This document shows positions 23,546 to 35,570 of a DNA stretch of 64,000 nucleotides, in pieces (position 1 is the stretch's first letter; every line of letters starts with the position of its first letter). The notes under the pieces are model-generated. The model was not told where the DNA came from. It made no database searches and saw only the letters and a list, made by a program, of their open reading frames with translations. Origin of the DNA: Micropterix aruncella (taxonomy: Eukaryota > Arthropoda > Insecta > Lepidoptera > Micropterigidae); the NCBI GenBank assembly GCA_944548615.1, contig OX155976.1, positions 2,804,442 to 2,868,441 of the forward strand, read 5' to 3'. The position numbers and the translations under genes were made by a program.

Positions 23546-24720
23546 ATCATTGCGTTCGCATTATTATTATCAGTTCAGTCAAAGTTTTCACTTTATTCTA
23601 TTGCTCGAATTAATTCTATTGCTTATTCAGCTGTCATTGAAAGATTCGGAAGGAAATGTTATTATTAGTGTTTTTGCTTGAAAATTGATAAGTATAAATA
23701 ATAAATAATATTAGGCTATCGAGGCGATTTAGTCTAATCATATCAAGCCATTAGACAGTCTACGATAGGTGTGAAAAAGGTCTCGATCGTTGCGAAAAAG
23801 GTACCATTGTGCTAACGACACTTTTGTCAAATAATATTTCGTAGACTATATACAAGTATTTATTTTTTATTTTATTTATTTATTTAAAGAAATGCGCATT
23901 TTTTTTAAACTACAGTACATTATATATCATTAGAGGCTCCGTTGTAAATAGTAGCAAAAAAGAGAGTACCGCAGCCCAGTCCTTCTTTAAATCAACGCTG
24001 CCTAACTAGGCCTAGGCCCGTACTAAGGCAAGCGTACCAAGAAAATAGTGGCTTGTGCATACTTTAAACTACATATGTTAAAAGAGAAAAAATATATAAA
24101 AATAGTATCTAATAATATTAGGACTTAACTTACTTAACTAACTATTAGGCAATAAACAATGCATGTAGAAATTAATCATTACTCTAAAAACTAGGTCATT
24201 GATATGTCAATGCGTCTCTCAGTCTGTCAGTCTGCAAATTATATTTGTAAAATACCTATCATAAAACACAATAAAATTAATTTCAATAACACGAAAAAGG
24301 TAACTAATAAATAGGAATTGCAATGAATAGTGAAATAATCAAATTGAAATAATTATAGATGGAAAAAGGAGTTATAATAAATAGTCAAAAAATCAAATTG
24401 AAATGGTCAGAGGATTATCAAATTGAAATAGTCAATTATACATAAAATGTGCATATTACTAGTTATAATACAATTTTGAATGTAATCGAATTAAAAATTA
24501 ATATAAATAATAATAAAGACCCACCAACAGCGATAAAAAAAATAAATAAAATACATTAATAATAAATTAAATACAATAATAATAAATTAAATACAATAAT
24601 AATAAATTAAATAAATCTACAGTATGCGGGGTGAGTTTTAATTAACCGACATCCTTGAAGTGAGTGAATCAGTACGCATCTTAGCCGTGTTTGTTGGAAT
24701 CGTCTTGAGATAATAATAAT
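23546..24720. other. AT-rich stretch with LINE 3'-end relics
   Basis: 23870-24130 carries a relic block (CGCTGCCTAACTAGGCCTAGGCCCGTACTAAGG) that recurs near 40130, 47130, 48075 and, inverted, 42625 and 52480. 24540-24615 is AATAATAAATTAAATAC-type repeats. 24628 onward is a family D end fragment (GGGTGAGTTTTAATTAACCGACATCC). No gene. Confidence 0.55.
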
Positions 24721-25560
24721 AAAAAAAAACTCTTTATTTTAAATAAAAAAGGCGAGCTTATTGCCTTGCAGCAATGTCTATCAGCTAACCTATAGCTTAA
24801 GTTTATAACAAATTTAGAACGTTGGCTACGCAAAAGAACAATAAAAACACAAATGATAAAAAGAAACAAACAGAAACTAGAAAGAGACAGATAATTAAAT
24901 AAGGACGCAGAGGAAAGGAAGGAGAGGAAGGAAGGAAAGGGAAGCGAAAAGGAGGGGGGATAGGTAGATTGGTTAATTTATGGATTTTAGGGTTATATGC
25001 TCCTTGAGCCTGGCGTTGAACGAGGAGATGCTGGGGGCTGTTCTAACATCATTTGGTAAAGCATTTCAGAATGGTGCAGTTTCCACGGAGAAGGAGTATG
25101 TAAAAAATCACTGCTATGACCAGGGATGGATAACAGGTTATTGCTCTCTGATCTCAGGGGACGGCGGTGCGCCGATAACGCGGTGAACCTATCGGCAAGA
25201 TAAAGCGGCACGCCATCCGCGAGGATTCCATATAAGAGGCAGAGAGTTCTAACCTGTCTCGTCTCCCTGGTGGTAAGCCACTGCAGTCTGCTACGATATT
25301 CCGTAATATGGTCATATTTTCTGAGCCAAAAATGAAGCGGATACAGACGTTCTGTAGCCTTTCCACCTTGGTGGCCAGCTCTTCTGTCAGATCGAGGAAG
25401 GCGGCGTCGCCATAATGAAGTAGTGGAAGAAGCAAAGATTGACAGATTGTCTTTTTACTTTTCTCCGGGATAAAATTTTGGAGCTTCTTCAGCGAATGAC
25501 ATCTGTTAAAGATCTTTCCTCTCATCTCACTAATATGGTGCTGCCAGGACAGATTCTGGT
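24721..25560 (-). mobile_element. LINE 3' end with RT C-terminal fragment
   Basis: The minus strand at 25154-25525 reads the RT thumb and connection: FNRCHSLKKLQNFIPEKSK, LLLPLLHYGDAAFLDL, KVERLQNVCIRFIFG. Coding continues broken toward 24993, and the 3' trailer runs to an AATAATAATAA-type tail near 24715. A dead copy. Confidence 0.75.
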
Positions 25561-25984
25561 CGAAATCGTCGTGAGATGTACTCCAATCATGAATAATAAG
25601 ATTGTAATAAGACTAAAAGTACTTTGAAGTCTTATCACGTTTTGTGATAAGACTAAATAGTATAAAAATGAATATTAGTTTCAAAAACTAAAAACCAAGC
25701 ATTTGAAAGGGAAAAAGAAAAAACCCCACACTTTTACATTCAAATAATATAGTTTATTACAGACATGGCTTACGTATAAGTTCCTTACTGGGTAAACAGT
25801 GATAAGAGAGTGGTTAATTATTTGTTGCTTTTTATTTTTTTTTTAGTTTTTGAAACGATAATTTTATAATATTCTTACTTTCGCCTCAACTTGGGCGATA
25901 ATTCTGTGAAATTCAATCCGCGCCCTTTTCGCATGCGTTTCGCATAAAATAGAAATGCAGAAAGCGGCCATTGTCCGGGCGGCT
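25561..25984. other. Gene-free stretch with short hairpin
   Basis: A perfect hairpin GTCTTATCACG-TTTTG-TGATAAGAC lies at about 25630-25654. The rest is AT-rich with no recognised feature. Confidence 0.5.
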
Positions 25985-26130
25985 GCAACAATAAATGGAA
26001 TTTGCATGTTCTCAACGCTTTTTTTGCCGCCGAAATCCACCCGATACGCTTCGATTTGTCCAAGACAGATGGCGCTCGCGATTTGTCAACGGTGTCCAAT
26101 CGAAAACGCTTCATTCTCCGAAATGCAAAA
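25985..26130. repeat. Left direct repeat flanking a degenerate array
   Basis: About 140 bp including AACGCTTTTTTTGCCGCCG, CCGATACGCTTCGATTTG, GATTTGTCAACGGTGTCCA and TCGAAAACGCT recur in the same orientation at 29165-29310 with ~12% divergence. Confidence 0.8.
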
Positions 26131-27261
26131 AAAAATAATATATTATTGACCAGATCTGCTTCCTCTACGTTTATAAATGTTTTTAAATGTTTAAAAAAAT
26201 GCTTCTGTTTCAAATTCAAATCTTGAAAATTACACTCTCGTCGTTCCGAAATCAAGTATCTAAAGATCATGTGCCAGTTCCAAGATTTATCCCTAAAAAA
26301 ATGCTTTCTTCGTTCTAAATTTGAATCTTGAAAATATATATCATTTGTTTTCATTTAAAATGTTTAAAAAAATATGCTGCCTTCGTTTTAATTTAAAATT
26401 TTTCATTCTCCTCCAATTTCAAATTTAAAGAAATTACGCTTTTATCTTTTGAAATTCAAATCTTTAAATAGGATGTACCGTTCGTGAACATTTCAAATCT
26501 TATAAAATATTGCTTCTATCGTTTAAAATATATTTTTCAAAATGACTGCCTTCATTCCAATTTTAAATCGAAACAAATGACGCTTTTATCGCATCGATAT
26601 ATTTTTTAATATTGATGTTTTATCGTCCGAAATTTCAATCTTAAAAATGCACCAATCGTTCCTATTTCAAATCTCATTAAATAATTTCTCTTTCGTTCTA
26701 AATTCAAATGTTTAAAAATTAAATTGCCTCGTTACAATTTCAAATCTTAAGAAATTGCGCATTTATTGTTCGAAATTAAATTCTATGAAATGGAAGTACC
26801 GTTCGATCCCATTTCAAATCTTATAAAAAACTGCTTTATTCGTTCTAAATTCAAATTTTAAAAAATTAAATCCCCTTCTGTTCCAGTTTTAAATCTAAAG
26901 AAATGATGCGTTAATTGGTCGACATTAAAATCTTTGAAAAATATATATTATTGGTTCCCATTTTAAACCTTATAAAACAATACTTCTTTCGTTCTAAATT
27001 GAAAGTTTAAAAAAATAATCCAATTTTAAATCAAAAGAAATGATGTTTTTTTTGTTAGAAATTCAAATATTTAACAATTTTAAAATTTTATAAAACTATG
27101 CACCTTTCTTTCTAAATTGCAATTTGAAAAAAAAATATTTTCTCGCACACATTGCGCGCCTCTTTTCAAGAAACACCAAGTACTCATTGATGTCATGATG
27201 TCATGATTCAAAAAATATGTCCTAATATCAGCGTTTATTCTCAGTTGTTAAGTGTATGCTA

Positions 27262-28249
27262 AATGAGCGGAATGCGCGGAATATTACAATGGAATGCGCA
27301 CATCCAACAATTAGCTAGTAAGCTATGCAGCTCGATATACTCTATTAAAAAAATCAGACGTCTTTGTAGTTTTGCGGCAGCCAAATCAGTATACTTTGCG
27401 TATTTTAACTCATTAATGACTTATGGACTACTGTTTTGGGGAAATGCCGCAACCAGTTAAAGAATCTTTCTTTTGCAAAAGATAGCACTGCGCAGCATGT
27501 ATCAGATAAGGACTAGGACTTCATGCAAAGAATATTTCAGCAAGGCAAGGGTAATGACTATGTATTCGGCGTTCATATACAAGTGTCTAATGTATGCTAG
27601 ACAGCACCTCGCAAAAACTGCAATTAATGCAGACATTCACTCGTATCATACCCGCGGTAGCTCCCTTTTATGCGGACCTCGAATACTACTGGCAAAAGTA
27701 CAGAAAAGCTACTTGTCCCTTAGCATTAAATTCTATAATCTACTCCCTACAAAATTTAAACAGCTGGAGGACATAACATAAAAAAAAACATTAGGATGCT
27801 GATAGGCCACCCTTTTTATAATCTAGCCGAATTTGAGGGCCATGATTTTTCAAATATTGTGCCCATTTAAATTACTTAAAAAAGTAGAGCCTTATTGTCT
27901 GATTATTTTATATGGTCTTATATCTGTACTTTTAAGTTGTTAAGTTAAAATGTATACCGTAGCTTTAATTGTGATTATTTAACATTTTGCTGAATATTTG
28001 AATATTACAATGAATAATTTTACTACGTATCTTTTCGAATTACTAACTACTTTAAATATTAGGCTTCTACATATTTTGGTTATTTATATTTATAGTTTGA
28101 CAATCTAGTAGTTAAATCTTGACCACCTATGTATGTTCAGTAAAGAGTAGTCACGAGACTTACTACCTAACCCAATTATTTTGACACGTCCAAGAGCGAT
28201 CTTTAGCCGTCAAATGGACACGATGAAAATGTAATGTAATGTAATGAGC
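27262..28249 (+). mobile_element. 5'-truncated LINE with 7-bp TSD and TAATG tail, copy 2
   Basis: Insertion 27269-28242 is flanked by AATGAGC at 27262-27268 and 28243-28249. It encodes LQWNAHIQQLASKLCSSIYS, LMTYGLLFWGNAATS (stop), then a frameshifted RT C-terminus with HTRGSSLL. The 3' UTR and ATGTAATGTAATGTAATG tail match the other copies. Confidence 0.85.
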
Positions 28250-28289
28250 ATTAAACCTTATTTCAAATCTTTAAAAAGTATGCTTATTT

Positions 28290-28885
28290 TTAAGCTATTG
28301 CATAGCTTTTATCGCGGGCCTAGTAGGCCAGCGCGGCGACCGAATGAAGAAATTTCTTAACGAAAATTAATGATTTTAAACTGATAGTTACGTCTAAAGG
28401 AGTATTGCTTACGATTCGAAAAAAATATATGTTAAACAAGAACATTTTCCTAATAGTCTTAGTTTTGAATATTTCAGATTTTGTTTATATTACATAGTGT
28501 AATTAATTTGTGAAATTAGGTCTAACCGAACTTAAAAACGACTACTACGCAAATACTATCTGGCGTATTATTATGAAACCTGCACCATTTTAAAGATAAT
28601 TTAATTATCTATATTTTTATCTACGATTTTTTTCGAATAATCCGTTTTTTTTGCTTTATCGAATAAAAAAATCGTGCGCGGCGCTCTATCGGAAGATGTT
28701 TAAATTATTCCGAATCATTTGCTTCCGCAGCCGTAAATGATTCGGAATAATTTCAACGTTTTCCGATACAGCGCAGTTATCTGATATAAGAAAAAATAAA
28801 ATAAATAAATAATTATAATTGCATAAGTTGTTAAAAATGCTATGCGATAGCTTTACCGCGGCAGTCCCCGAGTGCCACACGTATT
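28290..28885 (-). mobile_element. Fold-back repeat family A, copy 3
   Basis: Near full-length minus-strand copy, from AAGCTATTGCATAGC at 28291 to GTGCCACACG at ~28880, inserted in the degenerate array. The central hairpin lies near 28700-28760. Confidence 0.85.
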
Positions 28886-29164
28886 TTTTTTTAAATTACT
28901 TTTATTATTAGAAATTTTAATGTTTATAATGGATATATAGTACATTCAAACCTTTTAAAATAATGCTTCTATCATTATTAATTACAATTTAAAATATTAC
29001 GTTTCCTTCGTTCCAATTTTAAATCTAAATAAATGACGCTTTAATTGTTCGAAATTCAAATCTGTTAAAATGATTAGGCATTCGTTCCCATTTTAAATGT
29101 TTTAATATAACGGTCCTTTCGTTCGAAATTAAACATTATAAAAACTACATTATTTTTGATCCTG

Positions 29165-29310
29165 TTTCAATAATAAATTGAATTTACATGTTTTCAACGC
29201 TTTTTTTTGCCGCCGCCGGAATCTACCCGATACGTTTCGATTTGGTTTGAGACAGACGGCGCTCGTGATTTGTCAACGGTGTCCATTCGAAAACGCTAAA
29301 TTCTATGAAA
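29165..29310. repeat. Right direct repeat flanking the degenerate array
   Basis: The partner of 25985-26130 in the same orientation. The pair brackets the whole array. Confidence 0.8.
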
Positions 29311-29674
29311 CGCAAAAAATTAAATAACGTTGAGCAGATGCGCTCGCGTGGCGCACTTTTTACGTAAATTGCGCAAAAAAAAACGAAAGGATTAACTGTT
29401 CACTATTGTCGCTCGATCGCCCTTCCGGATTTGAAAAATTGGGAAAAAACGTGTTTTTATTTATAAAAAGAGGGTACCTTGTGATTTTACTGCACTGCAA
29501 TACGCATACAAAAAGCACATACATCCTGCCTTGAAAATCGATTGCTTACCCTCATGCATTTGTGTTATTTATTATACATTTATTTCGATTACTATTTCAA
29601 AATTGTGTTGGGATGACAAAGAATTTAAAATTTATCTTAAATTAGTTACTCAATTCGACAAAGATTGATTTTAT

Positions 29675-29793
29675 AAATAGGATAGAAAACGAATTTACCG
29701 CTTGAAATTCGTAGCACCCGACGTTTCGGTGACGTTGTAGCCGCCGTTGTCTAGGGTAGACTGAAGAGCTGTCAATCCGTTGTTTTGCGGGTT
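29675..29793 (-). mobile_element. Penelope-like 3' tail fragment
   Basis: It matches the last ~115 bp of the Penelope-like family (GATAGAAAACGAATTTACCG through ACGTTTCGGTGACG and CCGTTGTCTAGGGTAGAC) and ends abruptly at the start of a family A fragment. Confidence 0.85.
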
Positions 29794-30148
29794 AAAGATA
29801 ATTTAAGTATCTATCTTTTTAAGATAGATACTTAAATTATCTTTAAAATGGTGCAGGTTTCATAATAATACGCCAGATAGTATTTGCGTAGTAGTCGTTT
29901 ATGTGTTCGGTTAGACCTAATTTCACAAATTAATTACACTATGTAATATAAACAAAATCTAAAATATTCAAAGGTAAGAATATTAGGAAAATGTTCTTGT
30001 TTAACATATCTTTTTTTCGAATCGTGAGCAGTATTCGTTTAGACGTAATTATCAGTTTAAAATCATTAATTTTCGTTAAGAAATTTCTTCATTCTGTCGC
30101 CGCGCTGGCCTAGGCCCGCGATAAAAGCTATGCAATAGCTTAAAAATG
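29794..30148 (+). mobile_element. Fold-back repeat family A, 5'-truncated copy 4
   Basis: It lacks the left ~270 bp including the hairpin core. Its new left end is a perfect palindrome: 24-bp arms 29794-29817 and 29821-29844 with a 3-base loop. The remainder follows the family to GCTATGCAATAGCTTAAAAA. Confidence 0.85.
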
Positions 30149-30406
30149 TGTGCAGATTTGCGACAAATAAAACCTGTTACGGATTTCAATAAAATTACAT
30201 AAATTACATTAAAGAAAACTACTTTATAAAACTAACGCACCTTTAAGTTTAGTACTACATAAGAGTCTAGTATTCAGGGTGTGTGTGTATGTGTTTGTGG
30301 GAGTGTGTTGAGCGTGTGGGTGTGGAGTGTGAGCGTGTATGATATTAGTAAGCGTATATAAAATTTAATAATATTACTAATCAATAAAAATAGCTAAAAC
30401 GAATAG
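30149..30406. other. GT-rich and AT-rich stretch
   Basis: 30275-30345 is GTGTGTGTATGTGTTTGTGG-type sequence; otherwise AT-rich. Nothing coding. Confidence 0.6.
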
Positions 30407-30780
30407 TCAGCTTATTGAATCGGTTAGGGTTTGATTTACGGAGTATTTATACGTGATTATGGAATCATTAAACATATCAATAACATTTAAATGGGTATTA
30501 TAAAGCTCATAGCAGCGTGCGAGTACTCCATTCCTTGATGCATTAGTTTTAAAGCGCGGCAATCGAAACAGGTCAAATTGGCGTGTGGTCCTCATTGGGG
30601 CGTTAATATTAATCTCGCCCACCAGGTCAGAGCAATCGAATATGCCATTCATTATTTTATAGAGGCACAGAGCATCATTCAAGTTGCGCCGATAAGATAG
30701 TGAATTGATTTTAAATAGTAAGGCCGCCTCATTAGTAGTATTACAATTTTTCGTCTTGTAATTTAAATATCGGACCAACT
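30407..30780 (-). pseudogene. LINE C-terminal fragment
   Basis: The minus strand reads LVGEININAPMRTTRQ, FDLFRLPRFKTNASRNGVLA and RCYELYNTHLNVIDMF, the conserved last block of a LINE polyprotein. An open 123-residue frame with no RT core; its upstream side abuts a family A copy. Confidence 0.75.
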
Positions 30781-30782
30781 TA

Positions 30783-31343
30783 TTAAGCTATTGCATAGCT
30801 TTTATCGCGGGCCTAGGCCAGCGCGGCGACCGAATGAAGAAATTTCTTAACGAAAATTAATGATTTTAAACTGATAATTCCGTCTAAACGAGTACTGCTT
30901 ACGATTCGAAAAAAATATATGTTAAACAAGAACATTTTCCTAATATTCTTAGCTTTGAATATTTTAGATTTTATTTATATTACATAGTGTAATTAATGTG
31001 TGAAATTATGTCTAACCGAACACAAAAACGACTACTACGGAAATACTATCTGGCGTATTATTATGAAACCTATACCATTTTAAAAATAATTTAATTATCT
31101 TTCTTTTTATTTACGATTTTTTTCGAATAGTCAAAGAATAATATCCGTTTTTTTGCTTTATTGAATAAAATTCGTGCGCGACGCTCTATCGGAAGACGTT
31201 TAAATTATTCCTAATCATTTGCTTCCTCAGCAGTTATCTGATATCAGAAAAAATAAAATAAATAAATAATTATAATTGCATAAGTTGTTAAAAATGCTAT
31301 GCAATAGCTTTACCGCGGCAGTCTCCGAGTGCCACACGTATTT
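30783..31343 (-). mobile_element. Fold-back repeat family A, copy 5
   Basis: Minus-strand copy from AAGCTATTGCATAGC at 30785 to GTGCCACACG near 31337. The hairpin core is partly deleted (only one arm remains near 31200). Confidence 0.8.
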
Positions 31344-33860
31344 TTTTAAAATACTTTGCAGTCTGTTAATATGGACCTGATATATTATATGGATATATTA
31401 TAAGAGTTGACAATAAAAAATGACTACATTAAATTTCATTGGTATCTAAGAACGATGTTATTTTCAAAGTAATTTAAAATGTAGTTATGCGCATACATGT
31501 TGACCTTATCCTTCGGCTACGTAACGACCAATATTGGCGGCTTGTTCCCGGAGCGCACAGTAATATTATTTTCTAATTCGAACGCATCCTAAAATCCATG
31601 CCAAATATGTCATTATTACCATAGATACATAGACGGCCGCTAGAATAATTTCGCGCGTCACTTCGCGGATATTTCTGGTAAAAAATTCCATTGTCAAACA
31701 TCATAATTTTTTTTCGAGAAATCATCAAAAAAATTATTGGTTTTTATGAGCTAATATCTAAATATTTTTGTATGTAAATAAATAAAACCAAATATTACCT
31801 TTGATAGAGAATCTAATAAAGATTACGATAGTATTTACAATTTCTAAATAAGGTTCCGTATTTTTCCGTAAGACAAGCAGAAGTTAGAAATGCCGAGTTT
31901 TTTTCACTTTTTCGACTCTCGATCTAATTGCTTAAAATCATCTAATTGTTTTACAAAATTAAATTTCAATATTCTGAATACAAAATTTCAATGCGAGTAT
32001 TGCAAAGTTATTATTTTTATGATTGCTATAGTAGTTCCATAGTTATAGTAATTTTTGTTGAGCGCGGCGATATTGCAAGAAATTCCAATAAATTGCCGCG
32101 GTCTGCCATGAAATTATGCCGCTACTCGAAGGGTTAAGCAGATACACCCGGATGAATCTCTCGAAATGATGAATGTTTTTAAACACCTTAAGAGGCCGTA
32201 TACGAAATTTTGCGCATTTCGTGAATTTAAGTAATTTTGCAGACGTGAATTTAAGGTTAAAATACTGTATTTCTATAAGTTTTATTGCACAACATAAAAG
32301 ATCATTTATATTATTGTCTAATGAGTGAGCTACTTTTTTGAAAATTATTATAGAATTTTGATTAATTGAACTTAAACCGGCGACTGTTTGTGAATTTTTG
32401 CTGTAAGAGGTTTAGAATATAACATATTTACGAATCGTTTTGACATCTAAACGGTATGAAAAAATTACAATGTATTGTTGTTAAAGTACTCTATATAATA
32501 AGTGGATCACTTTTTACTACTTTCATATAAAATTGTTGATAAAAAAAATATTTAACTTTGTCAAATTTTTTAGAAAATGGGCGAAGAAATGCTTTTGATT
32601 TTGGCCTTTTAGAACTCTCGTTCATAAAATAAAAACAACAGAAATAAACTTTAGTTCAATATCAATCCATTTCCTCTAAAAAAATGCAAAACATTAATTA
32701 AAATTGTCAATAAAGTCTTTTAAAACAATCTAATTCTCGCGTTATGATACTCGCCTATGATACGATTCACGCCTCAAGTCAGCTAGTCCCCGCCGAGCGC
32801 TTCCAAAGGGTGGACATATCTCCTTGGCTCCGAAAATCTTACCTACCTATAGGTATATTATACCATTGATTATAGAGGTATCACGGCCCACATCGATTTC
32901 GTACACGGCCTCTTAACAAATCTATCAGGCAATTTTTTAAACATTTTAAGTCCCATCTAGAGACTAGTCTCCTGGATTTTGGCCGTGGGTGGTTTGATCG
33001 ATTGGAGGTAATGGGTTTTATTCTTGGTGCCATGACAATAGTCAATATATCTTTTATTCGTCCAAAATTGCAAATACAGTTAGATGTGTCATAATCCTAA
33101 TTGACTCTGGCTGACCGATTGCAACCACAACCTTTTCAACTCTTACCATGACCGAATGATGCCTGCATTCCAAATTTCAGCTTAATCGAATGAAGCGTTT
33201 GGGCGATAATTTAGAGGAATACACCCACACAGATACACACACACAGACTTCAGTTTGGAAATAGTCGGAAGGTGGGGAGCGGGGGGGGGGGGGGTCTTAA
33301 AGCATCCGTCTTCATCTCGATTTTTTGTAACGCTTTCACAATACTTTGCTTTAGGCCAGTATAGTAAAATGATGCTTTTAATTTGTTTTTTTTTTCGTGT
33401 TAACGATTCGCCAAGAGCAGCTGCAGCGAATGTGGCGTGCCGTCATTTTCCCTCCGAAACATAAAATTTGAACGTAAAAATAATTTTGCAATGAAAACAA
33501 CCGTTCACAATGGCGAAAGGCTTAGGCGATTGTCATCCGCGCACCCTCCTGCGTTATTTTGCACCGACTGCGTTAGAAAAACGCGTCAAAAAAGTGTTTT
33601 TTGAAAGGGTGCGCCCTTCGCCACGTGCTGCGATATATAGGTCAACCCGTGTCTCTTCCTGTAACTTTTGCGCCGAAAAGTAGTATATTTCGCATTTTTG
33701 TGTAAAATGTGTAAAAAATAAGTAAAGTAGGGGAGGGTGATTGTGTTGGGACGCGTGCCCAGTGTGGGGTGACCACACATTTGATCATATCAGGTGCACT
33801 GCAACAAAATTGAGAAAACTTGTACATATATTCAAGTTAATAAGAAATACCGTATCCAAA
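31344..33860. other. Gene-free stretch
   Basis: About 2.5 kb with no recognised gene or repeat boundary. Visible items are a run of 14 G at 33281-33294, a short CA-rich stretch near 33225-33245 and scattered AT-rich sequence. ORFs such as 31946-32137 and 33554-33827 have no motifs. Confidence 0.5.
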
Positions 33861-33867
33861 GATTTAG

Positions 33868-34012
33868 TAGACGTTTCGGTGACATTGCAGCCGCCGTTGT
33901 CTAGGGTAGACTGAGTCTACCCTACCCTAGACAACGGCGGCTGCAACGTCACCGAAACGTCGGGTCCTACAAATTTCACGCGGTAAATTCGTTTTCTATC
34001 CTATTTATAATA
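33868..34012. mobile_element. Short Penelope-like hairpin remnant
   Basis: A minus-strand tail piece (33869-33912) meets a plus-strand tail piece (33917-34012) head to head; the arms match over ~40 bp (GTCTAGGGTAGACT against its complement). The plus arm ends at TCCTATTTATAAT. No target-site duplication was found. Confidence 0.8.
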
Positions 34013-34257
34013 TCTGTAAATAAGTTTAAAGCAAAAATCAAAGCAAAAGTGTAAAAAAAGCATACCATACAATATCTGACTATGTAAATGACAAAACGGC
34101 TTGGGAGTAAGGCTTGGACGCATCATAAGAACATAAATTAAAAATAATATTTAATTGTGTCTATATGAATAAAGAACATTTTGATTTTGATTTTGATTTT
34201 TGTTATACTATTTAAAAAACAAGAAAAACGAAAACAAAAAATATGTTTCTAATCTTT
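34013..34257. other. Probable LINE 3' tail
   Basis: A non-coding stretch ending in GAATAAAGAACATTTTGATTTTGATTTTGATTT, a poly(A)-signal-like site followed by a short tandem tail typical of LINE 3' ends. No coding part remains. Confidence 0.5.
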
Positions 34258-34370
34258 TGTTTTTTTTTCATTTTTTTACATCAAATGTTGCTTCCTTCGT
34301 CGTACTGATTCACCCACTGCAGGAAATGTCCGTGCAGTAATCACGCCCTGTATATTAGATCAATCCATAT
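34258..34370 (-). repeat. Repeat family D end fragment
   Basis: Read on the minus strand it starts ATACAGGGCGTGATTACTGC and contains GGTGAATCAGTACGACGAAG, matching the ends at 22829 and 42806. Confidence 0.55.
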
Positions 34371-34690
34371 ATTATATATTTTCGGAATGTACTCAATCAG
34401 ACCTTTCATTTGACACTAAACACGATATATTTATGTTAATTTATTGACATTTGGAGATTTAGATATTTAGACAACTATTTACTTGAGATTTGGCTAGTTA
34501 AGGTACTGTATGACACTCGGGATGTTTTAGCAATTCTAACAATACCATACACTTCTAAATCAGATCACGTGTTTAGACGATATGATGCAATAAAGAAACG
34601 GAAAACATACATAGATTATCCCTGAACACATTACACTCAATTTATGTTGGGCAGCTGTGTAAAAAATGCGTCTTTTCAGCAAATTCTGGA
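34371..34690 (+). repeat. Dispersed repeat family B, copy 2
   Basis: Uninterrupted copy used to define the LINE insertion in copy 1. It includes TACTCAATCAGACCTTTCAT and GAACACATTACACTC. Confidence 0.7.
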
Positions 34691-35040
34691 TGTATTCGAG
34701 GAGATAGCCAGCAGACTATGAGTCACGTAATCACGCAATATCCGGCGTGTGGTTTAAATTGTAAAATCATGGGCCTTCTTGTTTGGAAGTTATTTAATTG
34801 CTTGGCCTGTTGACGCAGCCGACTGGCCAAGCAATTAAAAAGTATATATTCTGTCTTCATTATTTTATTTTAGTGGGATTATGGTTTTATATCTTTTCGT
34901 CATTCTATTTATATTGTATAATTTGTAACATTTTAATTTATTACACTTATAATGAGATGTAAATAATGCCCTTACAGAAAGTGAACTATCGCATTTATAA
35001 TATTTATTTTTACGTTTTTTTATGAAGTATTTGTGGTTTA
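34691..35040. other. Gene-free stretch with hairpin
   Basis: A perfect 15-bp inverted repeat TTTAATTGCTTGGCC / GGCCAAGCAATTAAA lies around 34792-34838 with a ~15-base loop. The rest is AT-rich. Confidence 0.55.
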
Positions 35041-35535
35041 TTTATCTATAATAATATGATGAAGAGGTAACGTTTGTGAGGTTGTAGGAAGTAATGTCTG
35101 GATCTACTGAACCGATTTTGAAAATTCTTTTACCAATAGAAAGCCACGTTATTTGTGAGTGTCATAAGCTATATATTAATCCGAAATATGAATAGACTTT
35201 TTCGTGGTAGTCGGATTTGTAAAGTATGTCGGAGAATAAACTGTCTAATGAAACGTTTCTTACGAACGCTGCTTTAACGATGAAAGATATATATGGTTAA
35301 GTTCCAGAGAAAAGTTGTAGAGCTTGTAATGTCAAGCATATGTCTAACTTTTATATTTAGGTCATAAAAAGTAGTATTTTTTATTTAAAAAATAATTTAA
35401 ATCGTTAGGTCAGGTTTATTGGTCATATTATCAACAATTATGAATTCATATCAAAATAAGTAAATTTATCGTCTCAAGTGTTTAAAACAAAAGACTTTTC
35501 CCTTTTACTGCATAAATAGTTAAAGATATAATATG
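35041..35535 (+). mobile_element. Helitron-like element, 5' fragment
   Basis: It matches the first two thirds of the family at 19482 (GTTTGTGAGGTTGTAGGAAG, AGAAAGCCACGTTATTTGTG) and breaks off after TACTGCATAAATAGTTAAAG. Confidence 0.8.
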
Positions 35536-35570
35536 ACATAGGTATAGAACCGCGACCGTGTCGTAATCTA

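Larger units (their letters stand above)
26150..29160. repeat. Degenerate AT-rich array split by two insertions
   Basis: Units built from TTCGTTCTAAATTCAAAT, TTTAAATCTAAAGAAATGACGC and TTCCCATTTTAAATCTTATAAAA follow each other from 26150 to ~27130 with a higher-order period near 180 bp. The same units resume at 28255-28290 and 28900-29160. The gaps are a LINE (27269-28242) and a family A element (28290-28885). Confidence 0.75.
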
